In this document: in pieces, positions 35,259 to 46,360 of the stretch
Layout: each line of letters begins with the position of its first letter
Position numbering within the stretch: the stretch's first letter is position 1
From: VFBF01 sp034440275
Lineage (GTDB): Bacteria > Pseudomonadota > Alphaproteobacteria > Caulobacterales > Aquidulcibacteraceae
Length of the DNA stretch: 64,000 bases
Reading direction: 5' to 3'
Assembly (NCBI GenBank): GCA_034440275.1
Contig: JAWXBS010000136.1
Coordinates: 12,969-76,968, forward strand
Program-made: the position numbers and the translations under genes
Notes under the pieces: generated by a model
The model's input: the letters and a program-made list of their open reading frames with translations, nothing else
The model's database searches: none
What the model was told of the DNA's origin: nothing

Positions 35259-36860
35259 TCAGCGCGCCTGTCCGCCGATGATCGCTTCCACCGCGACCGC
35301 GCGCGCCGCTTCGCCTATGCCCGCATCCCGCATCGCGGTGATGACGATGACGAGTTCCGTAGCGTCGAGAGACTCCGCGCCGTCCCCGAGCGCCAGCGCG
35401 GCGTGAATGGCGACTTCGCCGGCGGCGCGTCGTGCGGAGGCCGCAGAAAGCTGCGCCATCAGACCCGGATCGGGCTTGCGTCCAACGGCGGCAGGCGTGC
35501 GCGCCAGGAACGCTTCAGCATTCGCGCCGATCGGCATGCCGAGCGCGACGAGCGCGCGCAGATCGCGGCTGGCCAGGCGTGCGCCGGCGGGGCCCGCCAG
35601 TTCGATGCGCCGGTCCGCAAACGCTGCGACATTCGTCGTGTCGTTGGTGCCGGCGGCGAGCGCGAGATCGAGAATGGTGAGCAGCGGAACGTTGGCCGGG
35701 GCGAGATCGGCCGCCGCGCGCCAGGTCTGCGCGGTGCGATAGTCACCGGTGGCGAGGGCCGCGCGCGTGAACGTCGCGGCGGCGGGCGCGGTCCCGACCT
35801 CGGCGCGCATGTTGGCGATTTCCGGCGCGAAGAGACGCGCCATGGCGGCGAACTCGCCGTGCGGTTTGGCGCGCTTCAGCCCGCTCTCGATGGCGAGCGC
35901 CTGCGCGTAGGGATTGGCCGCCGCTTCGACTTCGTCGACGGCTGATGCGATCACCGCCGCGCCGCGCACGGCGCCCTGACCGCGCACGGCGGCGCGGGCG
36001 ATGGTGGGCGTGATCGTGTTCTGGCGCAGGGCTTTTGCGGCGGCTTGCACCCGGAGCGCAGGCGTGGCGTTCTCGTCGCGCGCGACCATGGACAGCGCAA
36101 AGGCCGATGCGTTCAGAAGGCCGTTCTGCGGCGGCGCGCGCAGTTTCGCCGCAAGCGATGCGGCGGCGTTCAGCGAGGTGTCGTAGCGCGCAACCGCCGC
36201 ACGCGCGGGCGGAACGCCGTTGATCGTGGCGATCACCGAATTGAACCACACGTCGTTGGCGCCGGCCGCGCGCGCCACTTCCAGCGCAAGGTCGGCGGCC
36301 TCCTTTTCGCCTGCAGCTGCAACGCAAAGCGCGCGCAGGCGCAGCACGAAGGGCGGCGGCGTATCGGCGTTGATGCCTTCGGCGCGACGGCATGCGTCGT
36401 TCAGTCGTCCGCGCGCGAGGTCGGCCTGCGTCGCGTAGAGCACGATGCCAGGATCGCGCTTGGCTTCGCCGGAGCCGGACACCATTGAAACGATTTCGTC
36501 GGCAAGCCCGAGCCGCGCCAGCGCTTCGTAGCGTTTGCGCGCCGCGATGATCGTGTCGCCGGGCGGCGCCTGTGACGGGGAGAGGAGCGCCTGTCGCGCG
36601 AGGCGCGCGCCGGCGGGCGAACCGATGTTGGTGGTCACGCGGTCGAATAGAAGGCCGAGCGCGGTCGGATCGCTCTGGCGCCAGAGATCGCGCGGCAACG
36701 CCTGATCGCGCGAAACCGCGCCGACGGCCCACGGATCGAGCTCCGCGAGCGAACCCTGTTCGATGGATTGCGATGAGGCCGCGTGCGGCGCTGCAATGGC
36801 TGCTCCCGCCAGCAACGCAACCATCGCCGCGCCGCAGAGGCGCCTAGCTCTTGAACGCAT
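35259..36860 (-). CDS. Secreted Ala-rich helical-repeat protein of unknown function (right-arm copy)
   Basis: Mirror of 14173-15774. The ATG lies inside the end of the preceding small membrane-protein gene, with only a weak ribosome site, so translation is probably coupled. Long shadow frames on both strands arise from the very high G+C and Ala/Arg content; only this frame has a signal peptide and sensible spacing to xerD. Confidence 0.8.
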   Translation of the reverse strand: MRSRARRLCGAAMVALLAGAAIAAPHAASSQSIEQGSLAELDPWAVGAVSRDQALPRDLWRQSDPTALGLLFDRVTTNIGSPAGARLARQALLSPSQAPPGDTIIAARKRYEALARLGLADEIVSMVSGSGEAKRDPGIVLYATQADLARGRLNDACRRAEGINADTPPPFVLRLRALCVAAAGEKEAADLALEVARAAGANDVWFNSVIATINGVPPARAAVARYDTSLNAAASLAAKLRAPPQNGLLNASAFALSMVARDENATPALRVQAAAKALRQNTITPTIARAAVRGQGAVRGAAVIASAVDEVEAAANPYAQALAIESGLKRAKPHGEFAAMARLFAPEIANMRAEVGTAPAAATFTRAALATGDYRTAQTWRAAADLAPANVPLLTILDLALAAGTNDTTNVAAFADRRIELAGPAGARLASRDLRALVALGMPIGANAEAFLARTPAAVGRKPDPGLMAQLSAASARRAAGEVAIHAALALGDGAESLDATELVIVITAMRDAGIGEAARAVAVEAIIGGQAR

Positions 36861-36990
36861 CAGGCAGCTCGATGCGCTTTTCGCTGCGCTGCGGATCGAC
36901 GTTGTCGGCCACGTTCATCAGATAGACGAAGCCGAAAACCACCGCGATCCCGGCCACGCCGAGGAGGATCATGCCGGTGCGCGGGCTCAT
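36844..36990 (-). CDS. One-helix small membrane protein (right-arm copy)
   Basis: Mirror of 14043-14189. It sits at the divergent boundary with aroK, about 180 bp from the aroK start. The sequence GCGTTAAGCATGA lies just upstream and also occurs near 61306. The TTAAGCAT core resembles a CtrA half-site, but one copy is weak evidence. Confidence 0.6.
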   Translation of the reverse strand: MSPRTGMILLGVAGIAVVFGFVYLMNVADNVDPQRSEKRIELPDAFKS

Positions 36991-37169
36991 GCCCGGCCCC
37001 CTGCGCCTGCGTCGTCTCACGTGCCCGCTTCCTCATGCTTAACGCGTCGCGAATCTGGCGACGTTGCGATGCAGCGAGATTGACCGCAAAATGCGGCGAG
37101 TTTCCAGCCGCGCCTCTCATTTGCGCAGGTTGGGCCGGACGATGGGTCTGGAAAGAACAGGAGTAGAAC

Positions 37170-37769
37170 GTGACAGGCGGCGGCGGGACGGCGGAACCCC
37201 TCGGGGATATCCACAGCGTCGCGTCCGCCCTCGTGGTGGACCGCCCGATCGTGCTCGTGGGCCTGATGGGCGCGGGCAAGACCACCGTGGGGCGTCGCCT
37301 CGCAGCGTTGTTGCGCCTGCCGTTCGTCGACGCCGACGAGGAAATCGAGAAAGCCGCGGGTCTGAAGATCGCCGAAATCTTCGCGATGCACGGGGAAGAA
37401 GAGTTCCGGCGCGGCGAGCGTCGCGTGATCGCACGTCTCCTGCACGGCCCGCCGCAGGTGCTCGCCACCGGCGGCGGCGCCTTCATGAACGACGAGACGC
37501 GCGCACTGGTGCTGGCGCATGCGACTTCGGTGTGGCTGCGCGCCGACCTCGACGTGCTGATGCGGCGCGTCGAGAAGCGCGACAACCGCCCGCTGCTCAA
37601 GCAGGGCGATCCCCGCGCCACCATGGAACGCCTCATGGCGGAGCGCTATCCCATCTACGGAGAAGCAGACCTCGTGGTCGATTCCAACAACGGTCCGCAC
37701 GCGTCGGCGGTGACTGCCGTGATCCGCGCGCTGGCGGCGCGTGCTGCAGTTGCAGGCGCAGCGCCATGA
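37170..37769 (+). CDS. aroK: Shikimate kinase (right-arm copy)
   Basis: Mirror of 13264-13863. The start is a GTG six bases after AGGAG; no ATG fits before the Walker A loop. The stop overlaps the aroB start (ATGA, 37766-37769), a classic coupled pair in alphaproteobacteria. The G-rich N-terminal extension (T-G-G-G-G-T) is unlikely to be part of the kinase fold. Confidence 0.96.
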   Translation: MTGGGGTAEPLGDIHSVASALVVDRPIVLVGLMGAGKTTVGRRLAALLRLPFVDADEEIEKAAGLKIAEIFAMHGEEEFRRGERRVIARLLHGPPQVLATGGGAFMNDETRALVLAHATSVWLRADLDVLMRRVEKRDNRPLLKQGDPRATMERLMAERYPIYGEADLVVDSNNGPHASAVTAVIRALAARAAVAGAAP

Positions 37770-38884
37770 CCAGCGAACGAAAGGTGCGCGTCGCGCTCGA
37801 TGCGCGCAGCTATGACGTGGTGATCGGCAGCGGTCTGCTCGCGGACGCTGGCGTGCGCGTCGCGCCGTTTGCGCCGGGGCGAAAGGCGGCAGTCGTCGTC
37901 GACGAGACGGTGGCGGCCCTGCATCTGCCGGCGTTGCTGGAAGGCTTGAAGCAGGGTGGCATTGACGCGCACGCGATCGTTCTCCCAGCCGGGGAAGGGC
38001 AAAAGAGCTTTCTCGGCCTCGAATTGCTGTCGGATCGATTGCTGACCCTTGGCCTTGAACGCCGCGATCTCGTCATCGCCTTCGGCGGCGGCGTGATCGG
38101 CGATCTAGCGGGGCTTACGGCAGGGCTTCTCAAACGCGGCCTCGACTTCGTGCAGATCCCGACCACGCTGCTCGCACAGGTGGACAGTTCCGTCGGCGGC
38201 AAGACGGCGATCAACGCAGCGGCGGGCAAGAACCTCGTCGGCCTTTTCCATCAGCCGCGTCTGGTGCTCGCCGATCAGGACGTGCTGGCGACGCTGCCCG
38301 AACGTGAGCGACGCGCGGGCTATGCGGAGATCGTGAAGATCGGCCTGATCAACGATGCGCCCTTCTTCGACTGGTGCGAACGCGAGGGCGCGCGTGTCAT
38401 TGCGGGCGGCGACGCCGGCGTGTTTGCCACCGCACACGCCATCGAGATCGCTGTCGATGCAAAGGCGAAGATCGTCGCGGCGGACGAACGCGAAGGCGGC
38501 GTGCGGGCGCTGCTCAATCTCGGCCACACGTTTGCACACGCGATCGAAGTGGAATCGGGCATGGACGGTTCGATCCTGCACGGTGAAGCGGTGGGTTGCG
38601 GACTGGGCCTCGCCTTCGGCTTTTCGGCGCAGCTCGGTCTGTGCGATACGGCGGTCGCGGAGCGTGTCACCGCGCACCTGCGCGCAACCGGCTTCGAGAC
38701 GGAACTTTCACGTCTGCCGGGCGCGCCGTTCACGGCCGAACGCCTCGTCGACGCGATGATGCACGACAAGAAGAATGAAGGCGGCGCGCTGACCTTCATT
38801 CTCGCACGCGGCATCGGAGAGGCTTTCGTCGCGCGCGACGTCGCCCCCGAACACGTGCATGCTTTCCTGCGCGAACGCCTCTAG
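37766..38884 (+). CDS. aroB: 3-dehydroquinate synthase (right-arm copy)
   Basis: Mirror of 12149-13267. It is the middle gene of aroK-aroB-CNNM: four-base overlap with aroK and nine bases to the CNNM start. The frame is open far upstream through aroK in a different phase; the start is fixed by the ATGA overlap and by the family N-terminus (V-R-V-A-L-D-A-R-S-Y-D-V-V-I-G). Confidence 0.97.
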   Translation: MTSERKVRVALDARSYDVVIGSGLLADAGVRVAPFAPGRKAAVVVDETVAALHLPALLEGLKQGGIDAHAIVLPAGEGQKSFLGLELLSDRLLTLGLERRDLVIAFGGGVIGDLAGLTAGLLKRGLDFVQIPTTLLAQVDSSVGGKTAINAAAGKNLVGLFHQPRLVLADQDVLATLPERERRAGYAEIVKIGLINDAPFFDWCEREGARVIAGGDAGVFATAHAIEIAVDAKAKIVAADEREGGVRALLNLGHTFAHAIEVESGMDGSILHGEAVGCGLGLAFGFSAQLGLCDTAVAERVTAHLRATGFETELSRLPGAPFTAERLVDAMMHDKKNEGGALTFILARGIGEAFVARDVAPEHVHAFLRERL

Positions 38885-38893
38885 GAACAGAAA

Positions 38894-40171
38894 ATGCTAT
38901 CCGCGATCCCGATTGCGGCGACGGTCATCGCCGTGCTCATCCTGCTCAATGCGTTTTTCTCCATGGCGGAGACGGCGCTGACGGCGGCGTCGCGGGCGCG
39001 CATGCTCAGCCTCGAAAAGGACGGCGACAAGGCCGCCAAGCGCGTCGTCGCGCTCATGGAAAACCGCGAGCGCATGATCGGCGCGATCCTGCTCGGCGCG
39101 AACTTCGTGACGATCGCGGCCTCCGCCATCGCCGCGACGATCTTCACGGCCATGTACCCCGAGTACGGACCGTTGATTTCCACGCTCGTGCTGACGCCCT
39201 TGCTGCTGATCTTCGGCGAGGTGCTGCCCAAGACCTGGGCGATCACCAGCGCCGACCAGCTCGCGCGCATCGTGTCGACGCCGGTGACGTGGATGGTGCA
39301 TGGCCTCTCGCCCATCGTGACGGGCGTGCAGTGGATCGTACGCCAGGCGCTGAGCCTGATGGGGGTGAAAGTCGCCGAGGGCATCGATGTCCTTGCGGCG
39401 CGGGAAGAAATTCTCGGCACCGTGGAGCTTCATGCGGAAGAGGGCGCCGTCGACAGCGACGTGCGCGATCGCTTGAAGGGTGCATTTGCGCTCGGCGATC
39501 TCACCGTCGAGGACGTCATGGTGCACCGCAAGTCGATGAAGACCATCGACGCGGCGCTGCCGGCGCGCGAAATCCTCGCGCAGGCGATGGCGAGTTCGCA
39601 CACGCGTCTGCCGGTCTGGCGCGACAATCCGGAGAACATCGTCGGCGTTCTGCACGCGCGCGATCTTCTGCGCGCGATCTCCGAAAAGGGACGCGACGGT
39701 CTCGTCATCGACGAGGTGCTGCGACCTGTATGGTTCGTGCCCGAGACCACGTGGGCGGAAGACCAGCTCGCGGAGTTTCTGAAGCGCCGCGAGCATTTCG
39801 CCATTGTGGTGGACGAATTCGGCGCGCTGGAAGGCCTCGTGACGCTGGAAGACATCATCGAAGAGATCGTCGGCGACATCAAGGACGAGCACGACGTGCC
39901 GTTCACTGGCGTGCGCCCGCAGCCCGACGGCAGTGTGAACGTCGATGGCACAGTGCCGATCCGCGACCTCAACCGTGCGATGGACTGGGACCTGCCCGAT
40001 GACGAAGCCGTCACGGTGGCGGGCCTCGTGATCCACGAAAGCCAGACCATTCCCGATCCGGGGCAGGTCTTCACCTATCACGGCTACCGCTTTGAAATTC
40101 TGCGCCGCAACCGCAACGCGATCGCCGCGATGCGGATCGAGCGCGAGGACGTGGACGAAGACGCCAAATAG
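38894..40171 (+). CDS. CNNM/CorC-type transporter with DUF21 and CBS domains (right-arm copy)
   Basis: Mirror of 10862-12139. It is third in the shikimate operon. A small inverted repeat (AAGACGC ... GCGTCTT) spans the stop codon and may act as a weak terminator before the glutathione transferase gene, 114 bp further on. Confidence 0.92.
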   Translation: MLSAIPIAATVIAVLILLNAFFSMAETALTAASRARMLSLEKDGDKAAKRVVALMENRERMIGAILLGANFVTIAASAIAATIFTAMYPEYGPLISTLVLTPLLLIFGEVLPKTWAITSADQLARIVSTPVTWMVHGLSPIVTGVQWIVRQALSLMGVKVAEGIDVLAAREEILGTVELHAEEGAVDSDVRDRLKGAFALGDLTVEDVMVHRKSMKTIDAALPAREILAQAMASSHTRLPVWRDNPENIVGVLHARDLLRAISEKGRDGLVIDEVLRPVWFVPETTWAEDQLAEFLKRREHFAIVVDEFGALEGLVTLEDIIEEIVGDIKDEHDVPFTGVRPQPDGSVNVDGTVPIRDLNRAMDWDLPDDEAVTVAGLVIHESQTIPDPGQVFTYHGYRFEILRRNRNAIAAMRIEREDVDEDAK

Positions 40172-40285
40172 ACTCGCGTCTTTTGGGGAACAGTCCATTT
40201 CCGTCATTGGTACCTCCGTTGCTTGAAGCTGCGTGCTGCGAGACCTAAGTCGCGATGTACGCGACAGGCGCGGAGGAGACGTCCC

Positions 40286-40888
40286 ATGAAGCTCTATTAT
40301 TCACCCGGATCGTGCGCGATGGCGCCGCACATCGCGGCCACGGAATCGGGCGTGAAGCTTGATCTCGTGAAGGTCGACCTGCGCGCGCACAAGAACGAGA
40401 ACGGCGACGACTACTACGCCATCAATCCGCGCGGCTACGTGCCGCTGCTCGAGCTCGACGACGGCACGCGCCTGACCGAAGCCAACGTGCTCATCCAGTA
40501 TATCGCCGACGAGAATCCCGAGAGCGGCCTCATGCCGAAGGATCGCCTCGGTCGCACAAAGATGAAGTCGGCGCTCACGTTCGTGGCGACGGAACTGCAC
40601 AAGGGCTTCGGTCCGCTGTGGGATCCCTCCGCGCCGGCGGAGACGAAGGCCGCCGCCAAGACAAGGCTCGGCAAGCGCTTTGACGAGATCAACGGGACGC
40701 TCGCCAATCAGCAGTACATGGCGGGCGATCAATTCACGGCGGTCGACGCCTACGCGTTCCCGGTCATCAATTGGGCCAACTACCACCAGATCGACCTGAA
40801 GCAGTGGCCCAACATCGCCGCCTACATGCAGCGCGTCGGCGCGCGGCCGAAGGTGCAGGAAGCGATGAAGGCCGAAGGGTTGATGTAG
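40286..40888 (+). CDS. Glutathione S-transferase, beta-class-like (right-arm copy)
   Basis: Mirror of 10145-10747. The start follows GGAGGAG (cggaggagacgtcccATG); a longer frame upstream adds an Arg-rich stretch and is rejected. The formaldehyde dehydrogenase follows on the same strand after a REP palindrome, so the two glutathione-linked genes may share a transcript. Confidence 0.93.
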   Translation: MKLYYSPGSCAMAPHIAATESGVKLDLVKVDLRAHKNENGDDYYAINPRGYVPLLELDDGTRLTEANVLIQYIADENPESGLMPKDRLGRTKMKSALTFVATELHKGFGPLWDPSAPAETKAAAKTRLGKRFDEINGTLANQQYMAGDQFTAVDAYAFPVINWANYHQIDLKQWPNIAAYMQRVGARPKVQEAMKAEGLM

Positions 40889-40899
40889 CCATCGCGTCC

Positions 40900-40925
40900 A
40901 CCCTCTCCCGTTCGCGGGGGAGGGT
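40900..40925. repeat. REP-like palindrome
   Basis: Mirror of 10108-10133, between the co-directional glutathione transferase and formaldehyde dehydrogenase genes. It could set the relative mRNA levels of the two. Confidence 0.75.
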
Positions 40926-40982
40926 TGATTGCGCGGGCGCCGCGGTTGAAAAGCGGTCCTCGATTTCGGAAGGATCACCGCC

Positions 40983-42095
<1,113 letters not shown>

Positions 42096-42104
42096 GGTCG
42101 AGTG

Positions 42105-42251
42105 CCCTCCCCCGTTAGCGGGGGAGGGACGGCTTGAGTGCAGCGAAAGCAGGGTGAGGGCCCGGTCTCACAAGACGAGACTCGTTCTGCACCACTGCGC
42201 CCTCACCCTGACCGTTTCGCGATCTGTCCCTCTCCCGCCAGCGGGAGAGGG
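42105..42251. repeat. REP/BIME-like palindromic element (right-arm copy)
   Basis: Mirror of 8782-8928. It separates two convergent genes and begins one base from the receptor's stop codon, a typical position for such elements. Confidence 0.85.
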
Positions 42252-44300
42252 TTAGAACGCCGCTTTCACTGCAAACCTCACGCTGCGCCCCGGACGCGGC
42301 AGCACGTCCTTGAGAAAGCTCACATGTTCGCGGGCTTCCTCGTCGGTGAGGTTGCGGCCGTCGATCACGAATCGGACATCGTCGCTCACCTTCCACGTCA
42401 CACGCGCGTTGTAGAGCGTGTAGCCGCCGGTTGAAGATTCAAAAGCGGCGATGCGATCCTGTTCCGCCACATCAACGGCTTCCACGCGCGCGCCGAATGC
42501 ACGCCAGTCTGCATCAAGCCCCACCGTCAGCGTGCGCGGAGGGATGCGCGGGAGATTGCCGCCGCCGTCGAATTCCGCGCGCACCAGATCGAGCGCGGCG
42601 TCGCCGCTGAGCGTGAAGTCGCCGTGCGTGTAGAGATCGGCGCCGGCCGATATTTCGCCGCCGGTAAACACCGCGTCGCGCGCGACATAGGTGAAGAGCG
42701 GCAGGGTCCCTTCGCCGGGCGCGACGAGGGCAGGGTCCTCGAAGGTCTCGGTCGATTCCACGAAGACGAGGCCGCTGTCGACCAGCGCGATGTAGTCGGC
42801 GTAGTCGGCGCGATAGAGGTTGAGTTCGAAGCGTGCGCGCGCCGTCGCATAGCGCAGGGAGGCCTCGATGGTCGTCGCGGTTTCCTTGTCGAGCGTCGTG
42901 CCGCCCAGTTCGTAGGCTTCTGTGGCGATGTGCGGGCCGTCGGCGAAGAGTTCGACGGCGGTCGGCGCGCGTTCCGTGCGGGCAAGCGTCGCGCCGAGGA
43001 ACCAGTTCGTCGCGGGACGCATGAAGACGCCGGCCGAAACACTGGTGGCGGTGAAGTCGAATTCGCCGGCGAGCACGTTGTCGAGCTTGCGCTGTTCCAG
43101 GCGCGCACCGCCTTCCACGCCCCACACGCCGGTATCCCAGCGCTCCACGACGAAGGCGCCGAGATCGCGGGTCGTGGTGGCGGTGAGGAATGCTTCGTCG
43201 CCAACGGCGGCGAAGTCTGTGCTCGAACCCTGGATGCCGACGGCGCCGTCGAGCTTGTCGCCGAATCCGTTGTGGTGCGTCTCGAGGCGCAGTTCGTAGC
43301 CCTCGTTCGTGAACGTGGTGGCGACATCGCCCGTGTCTTCCACTTCCTGGTGCGTGTAGTCCGACCACTGCAGGCCGTAGTCGATGCGATCGAACGGCCC
43401 GAGCGCCACACGGAAATCGCCGCGCGATTCGATGCGCGTCTGTTCGAGTTGGATCTTGCCGCCTAGGGGCGAGCCCGCGTCTTCCGGCGGCAGGCCGTAT
43501 TCGGATTCGAAGCGCTTTACGGCGAGGCCGGCAAAGCCCCAGTCGCGCACGAGCGACACGCCACCGGTGTAGGTGTCGAGTTGCGTGAAGGAGTTCGGCG
43601 CTTCGCCGCTGATTTCGGTTTCGCCCGGCGGCAGCGGATCGGCAGCGCGTCGCGCGGCGGAGCGCGTGAAGCCGGGAATCTCGTAGTTTTCCGTTTCGCG
43701 GTGGCCCACACCCAGGCGAAACACGAGCGCACCGGCGGCGAAATTGCCCGACACCTCGCCCTGCAATCCCTGATCGCCAGTGGTGTACGCAAGCAGTCCG
43801 TCGACGCGGTAGCCGTTCTCCGGCGACGTGCGCGGGATCGAACCGTCGATGACGTTGATCACGCCGCCCACCGCGTTGCCGCCATAGGCGAGCGCCGCTG
43901 CGCCGCGCAGCACTTCGATGCGTTCGGCGTCGAGGCCGTCTGCGGTGACGGCGTGGTCAGGGGAGGCGGAGGACGCGTCGATGGCGCCGATGCCGTTCTG
44001 CAGGATGCGCACGCGGTCGTCGCCGAGGCCGCGGATGATGGGGCGGCTGGCGCCGGCGCCGTAGAAGGTGCTGGCGACGCCCGGGATCTGCGCGACCGTC
44101 TCGCCGAGGCCGCCCACCATGGTGTCGACGATGGCGTCGCGGTTGAGGACCTCAACGCCCTGCAGGCTTTCGATGCGCGAGCCTTCCAGCGGGGCGGTGA
44201 CCACGATTTCCTCTTCCGACGCCGCGCGGAGCTGCTGCGCCAGCGCCGCCGCCGGGCTCGCCGCCACCATTCCGATCATCATCATCCAGCGCGCCGACAT
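42252..44300 (-). CDS. TonB-dependent receptor, ZnuD-like (right-arm copy)
   Basis: Mirror of 6733-8781. The start at 44300 is chosen because GGAG lies six bases upstream and the signal peptide then begins at once. Two earlier in-frame ATGs (16 and 6 codons upstream) would place the operator-like sequence inside the coding region. It is divergent from sbp, with a 200-bp shared upstream region. Confidence 0.88.
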   Translation of the reverse strand: MSARWMMMIGMVAASPAAALAQQLRAASEEEIVVTAPLEGSRIESLQGVEVLNRDAIVDTMVGGLGETVAQIPGVASTFYGAGASRPIIRGLGDDRVRILQNGIGAIDASSASPDHAVTADGLDAERIEVLRGAAALAYGGNAVGGVINVIDGSIPRTSPENGYRVDGLLAYTTGDQGLQGEVSGNFAAGALVFRLGVGHRETENYEIPGFTRSAARRAADPLPPGETEISGEAPNSFTQLDTYTGGVSLVRDWGFAGLAVKRFESEYGLPPEDAGSPLGGKIQLEQTRIESRGDFRVALGPFDRIDYGLQWSDYTHQEVEDTGDVATTFTNEGYELRLETHHNGFGDKLDGAVGIQGSSTDFAAVGDEAFLTATTTRDLGAFVVERWDTGVWGVEGGARLEQRKLDNVLAGEFDFTATSVSAGVFMRPATNWFLGATLARTERAPTAVELFADGPHIATEAYELGGTTLDKETATTIEASLRYATARARFELNLYRADYADYIALVDSGLVFVESTETFEDPALVAPGEGTLPLFTYVARDAVFTGGEISAGADLYTHGDFTLSGDAALDLVRAEFDGGGNLPRIPPRTLTVGLDADWRAFGARVEAVDVAEQDRIAAFESSTGGYTLYNARVTWKVSDDVRFVIDGRNLTDEEAREHVSFLKDVLPRPGRSVRFAVKAAF

Positions 44301-44317
44301 GCCTGCTCCGATCGCCA

Positions 44318-44349
44318 TACAAGATAGCGTAACGTTACAAGATAACATT
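44318..44349 (-). promoter_or_regulatory. Possible Zur-type operator (right-arm copy)
   Basis: Mirror of 6684-6715: TGTTA/TAACA-like dyad plus two TATCTTGTA repeats 18 bp apart. It lies in the sbp/receptor intergenic region, nearer the receptor. Confidence 0.4.
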
Positions 44350-44500
44350 GCGGTGTCAAATCGCCCAAATCGTCGCTCGGCGGCGGTTCAAGTCGGGCTT
44401 AACCGACGCATCATATAATCCCGATGTTTCTGGTGAGGATTAAGCGACAGGATTTGGACACGGCAGGGCGCCAGTTTCTGGGCGTTGCGTGGGAGCACAC

Positions 44501-45529
44501 ATGAAATCGCACATGACGCGTCGGACCGCGCTTTCCAGCCTCGCGGCCGGCGCTGCGGGGTTGGCGCTTTCGGGATGCGGCGGCGGTGACGGCGGTGCAA
44601 AGCTGCTGAACGTGTCCTTCGATCCCACGCGCGAGTTCTACGCCGCATTCAACACGCTCTTCCAGGCCGAGTGGGCCAAGGTCGGGGCGGATCGCAAGGT
44701 GACGATCAGCCAGTCGCACGGCGGATCGGGCAAGCAGGCGCGCTCCATGATCGACGGGCTTGCCGCTGACGTCGTGACACTCGCGCTCGCCCACGACATC
44801 GACCAGATTGCGGCGCGGGGTTTGCTCGCACGCAACTGGCAGACACGTTTGCCCAACAACAGCGCGCCGTACACGTCGACGATCGTGTTCCTCGTGCGCA
44901 AGGGCAATCCCTGGCGCATTCGGGACTGGGGCGATCTCGTGCGCAACGGCGTACAGGTCATCACGCCCAACCCGAAGACGTCGGGCGGCGCACGCTGGAA
45001 CTATCTTGCTGCATGGGCGTGGGCGCTGCGCCAGCCGGGTGGTTCGCCTGACACCGCGAAAGCCTTCGTGCAGAAACTGTTCGCCAACGTGCCGGTGCTC
45101 GATACGGGCGCGCGGGGCTCCACGACGACGTTCGTGCAGCGCCGCATCGGCGATGTGCTGCTGGCGTGGGAAAACGAGGCGCACCTCGCGCGCGCCGAAC
45201 TCGGGCCGAACGAAGTCGACATCATCATTCCGTCCGTGAGCATTCTCGCGGAGCCGACGGTGGCGGTGGTCGACAAGAACGTCGATCGCGCAGGCACGCG
45301 GTCGATCGCGGAAAGCTATCTGCGACTATTGTACGCGGACTTCGCGCAGGACCTGGCCGCCAAGCATCACTTCCGGCCGCGCAACGCTGCGATCCTCGCG
45401 CGCTACGCACAGAAGTATCCATCCATTCCGCTCGTCACCATCGACGATACGTTCGGCGGTTGGGCGGATGCACAACGCACGCACTTCGCCGAAGGCGGCG
45501 TGTTCGACCAGATTTCTACGCGGCGCTGA
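44501..45529 (+). CDS. sbp: Sulfate ABC transporter substrate-binding lipoprotein (right-arm copy)
   Basis: Mirror of 5504-6532. ATG 44501 has GGGAG about five bases upstream. A GTG four codons earlier is in frame but overlaps that site. It ends 80 bp before the terminator hairpin shared with the convergent DUF1134 genes. Confidence 0.92.
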   Translation: MKSHMTRRTALSSLAAGAAGLALSGCGGGDGGAKLLNVSFDPTREFYAAFNTLFQAEWAKVGADRKVTISQSHGGSGKQARSMIDGLAADVVTLALAHDIDQIAARGLLARNWQTRLPNNSAPYTSTIVFLVRKGNPWRIRDWGDLVRNGVQVITPNPKTSGGARWNYLAAWAWALRQPGGSPDTAKAFVQKLFANVPVLDTGARGSTTTFVQRRIGDVLLAWENEAHLARAELGPNEVDIIIPSVSILAEPTVAVVDKNVDRAGTRSIAESYLRLLYADFAQDLAAKHHFRPRNAAILARYAQKYPSIPLVTIDDTFGGWADAQRTHFAEGGVFDQISTRR

Positions 45530-45608
45530 ACTCCCTTCCCCCTCGTCCAGCGTCGCAGGCGGGAGCGGTCCAACGTGAAAGGCTGTTCCCGCCCAGTTTT
45601 CTCAACGC

Positions 45609-45641
45609 AAAAGGATCGAGGCGCTTTCGCGTCTCGATCCT
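45609..45641 (-). terminator. Rho-independent terminator (right-arm copy)
   Basis: Mirror of 5392-5424. The hairpin with its U run serves the minus-strand DUF1134 lipoprotein gene that ends at 45674. Confidence 0.8.
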
Positions 45642-45673
45642 GATGAGATGAAAGTCCAGAACTTTGCCGGGTT

Positions 45674-46291
45674 CTAGAAGGGCAAGGCCTGGCGTTCGCG
45701 CGAGTAGGACTGGTAGCCGACATTCGCACCGAGACGGAGGCCGACACCGGAGCGCATGGGCGCGAGAGTGATGTCATTGGCGCGCGCATAGCTCACACCG
45801 ACGCCGCCGACGAGATAGGCGCTGCCGCTAACGCCAGGAAAGCGCTGGTAGATCTGGTCGCTGTCGGAGAGGCCGTACACGAGCGTGAAGACCTTCGAGG
45901 CGTTTGCGCCGGTGTCAAAGCCGATGGACGGACCCTGCCAGAAGACCTTGCGCACCTGGCCGTTCTTCAGGCGCAGGTCGCCTTCGCCGATGCGCAGACC
46001 CACGCCGATGGCACCGGAAATTTCTTCGCCGCGGATATAGCCCGTCGGGCGACCGTTTTCGCGGAACACGCGCTCGATGGCCTGACCTGCGGCGTCTGCC
46101 GTGATGCCGAAGAAATCGGCTGCCGCGTCGACGATCTCGCTTTGTTCGTAGGTCGGTTGCGTGGCCGGGGTGCTGGTATTGGTCGCGCTTGTGTTCCTAA
46201 CATTGGAGTTTCTGCCGTCACTGGTTCCCGCGCAGCCGACCGCGAGAAGCAATGACGCGCTTACAAGCAGCGCGCGTGTGTAGTTGGACAT
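45674..46291 (-). CDS. DUF1134 (EipA-family) lipoprotein (right-arm copy)
   Basis: Mirror of 4742-5359. Start ATG with AAGGAGG upstream (tcaaggaggcttcaggccATG), a very strong ribosome site. The 69-bp gap to its paralogue has no terminator, so one transcript probably covers both. Confidence 0.85.
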   Translation of the reverse strand: MSNYTRALLVSASLLLAVGCAGTSDGRNSNVRNTSATNTSTPATQPTYEQSEIVDAAADFFGITADAAGQAIERVFRENGRPTGYIRGEEISGAIGVGLRIGEGDLRLKNGQVRKVFWQGPSIGFDTGANASKVFTLVYGLSDSDQIYQRFPGVSGSAYLVGGVGVSYARANDITLAPMRSGVGLRLGANVGYQSYSRERQALPF

Positions 46292-46360
46292 GGCCTGAAG
46301 CCTCCTTGATGGGACAGGGAGGAAATGCGTCGGCCGGCCGGCGGTTCCCGATGCGCATCT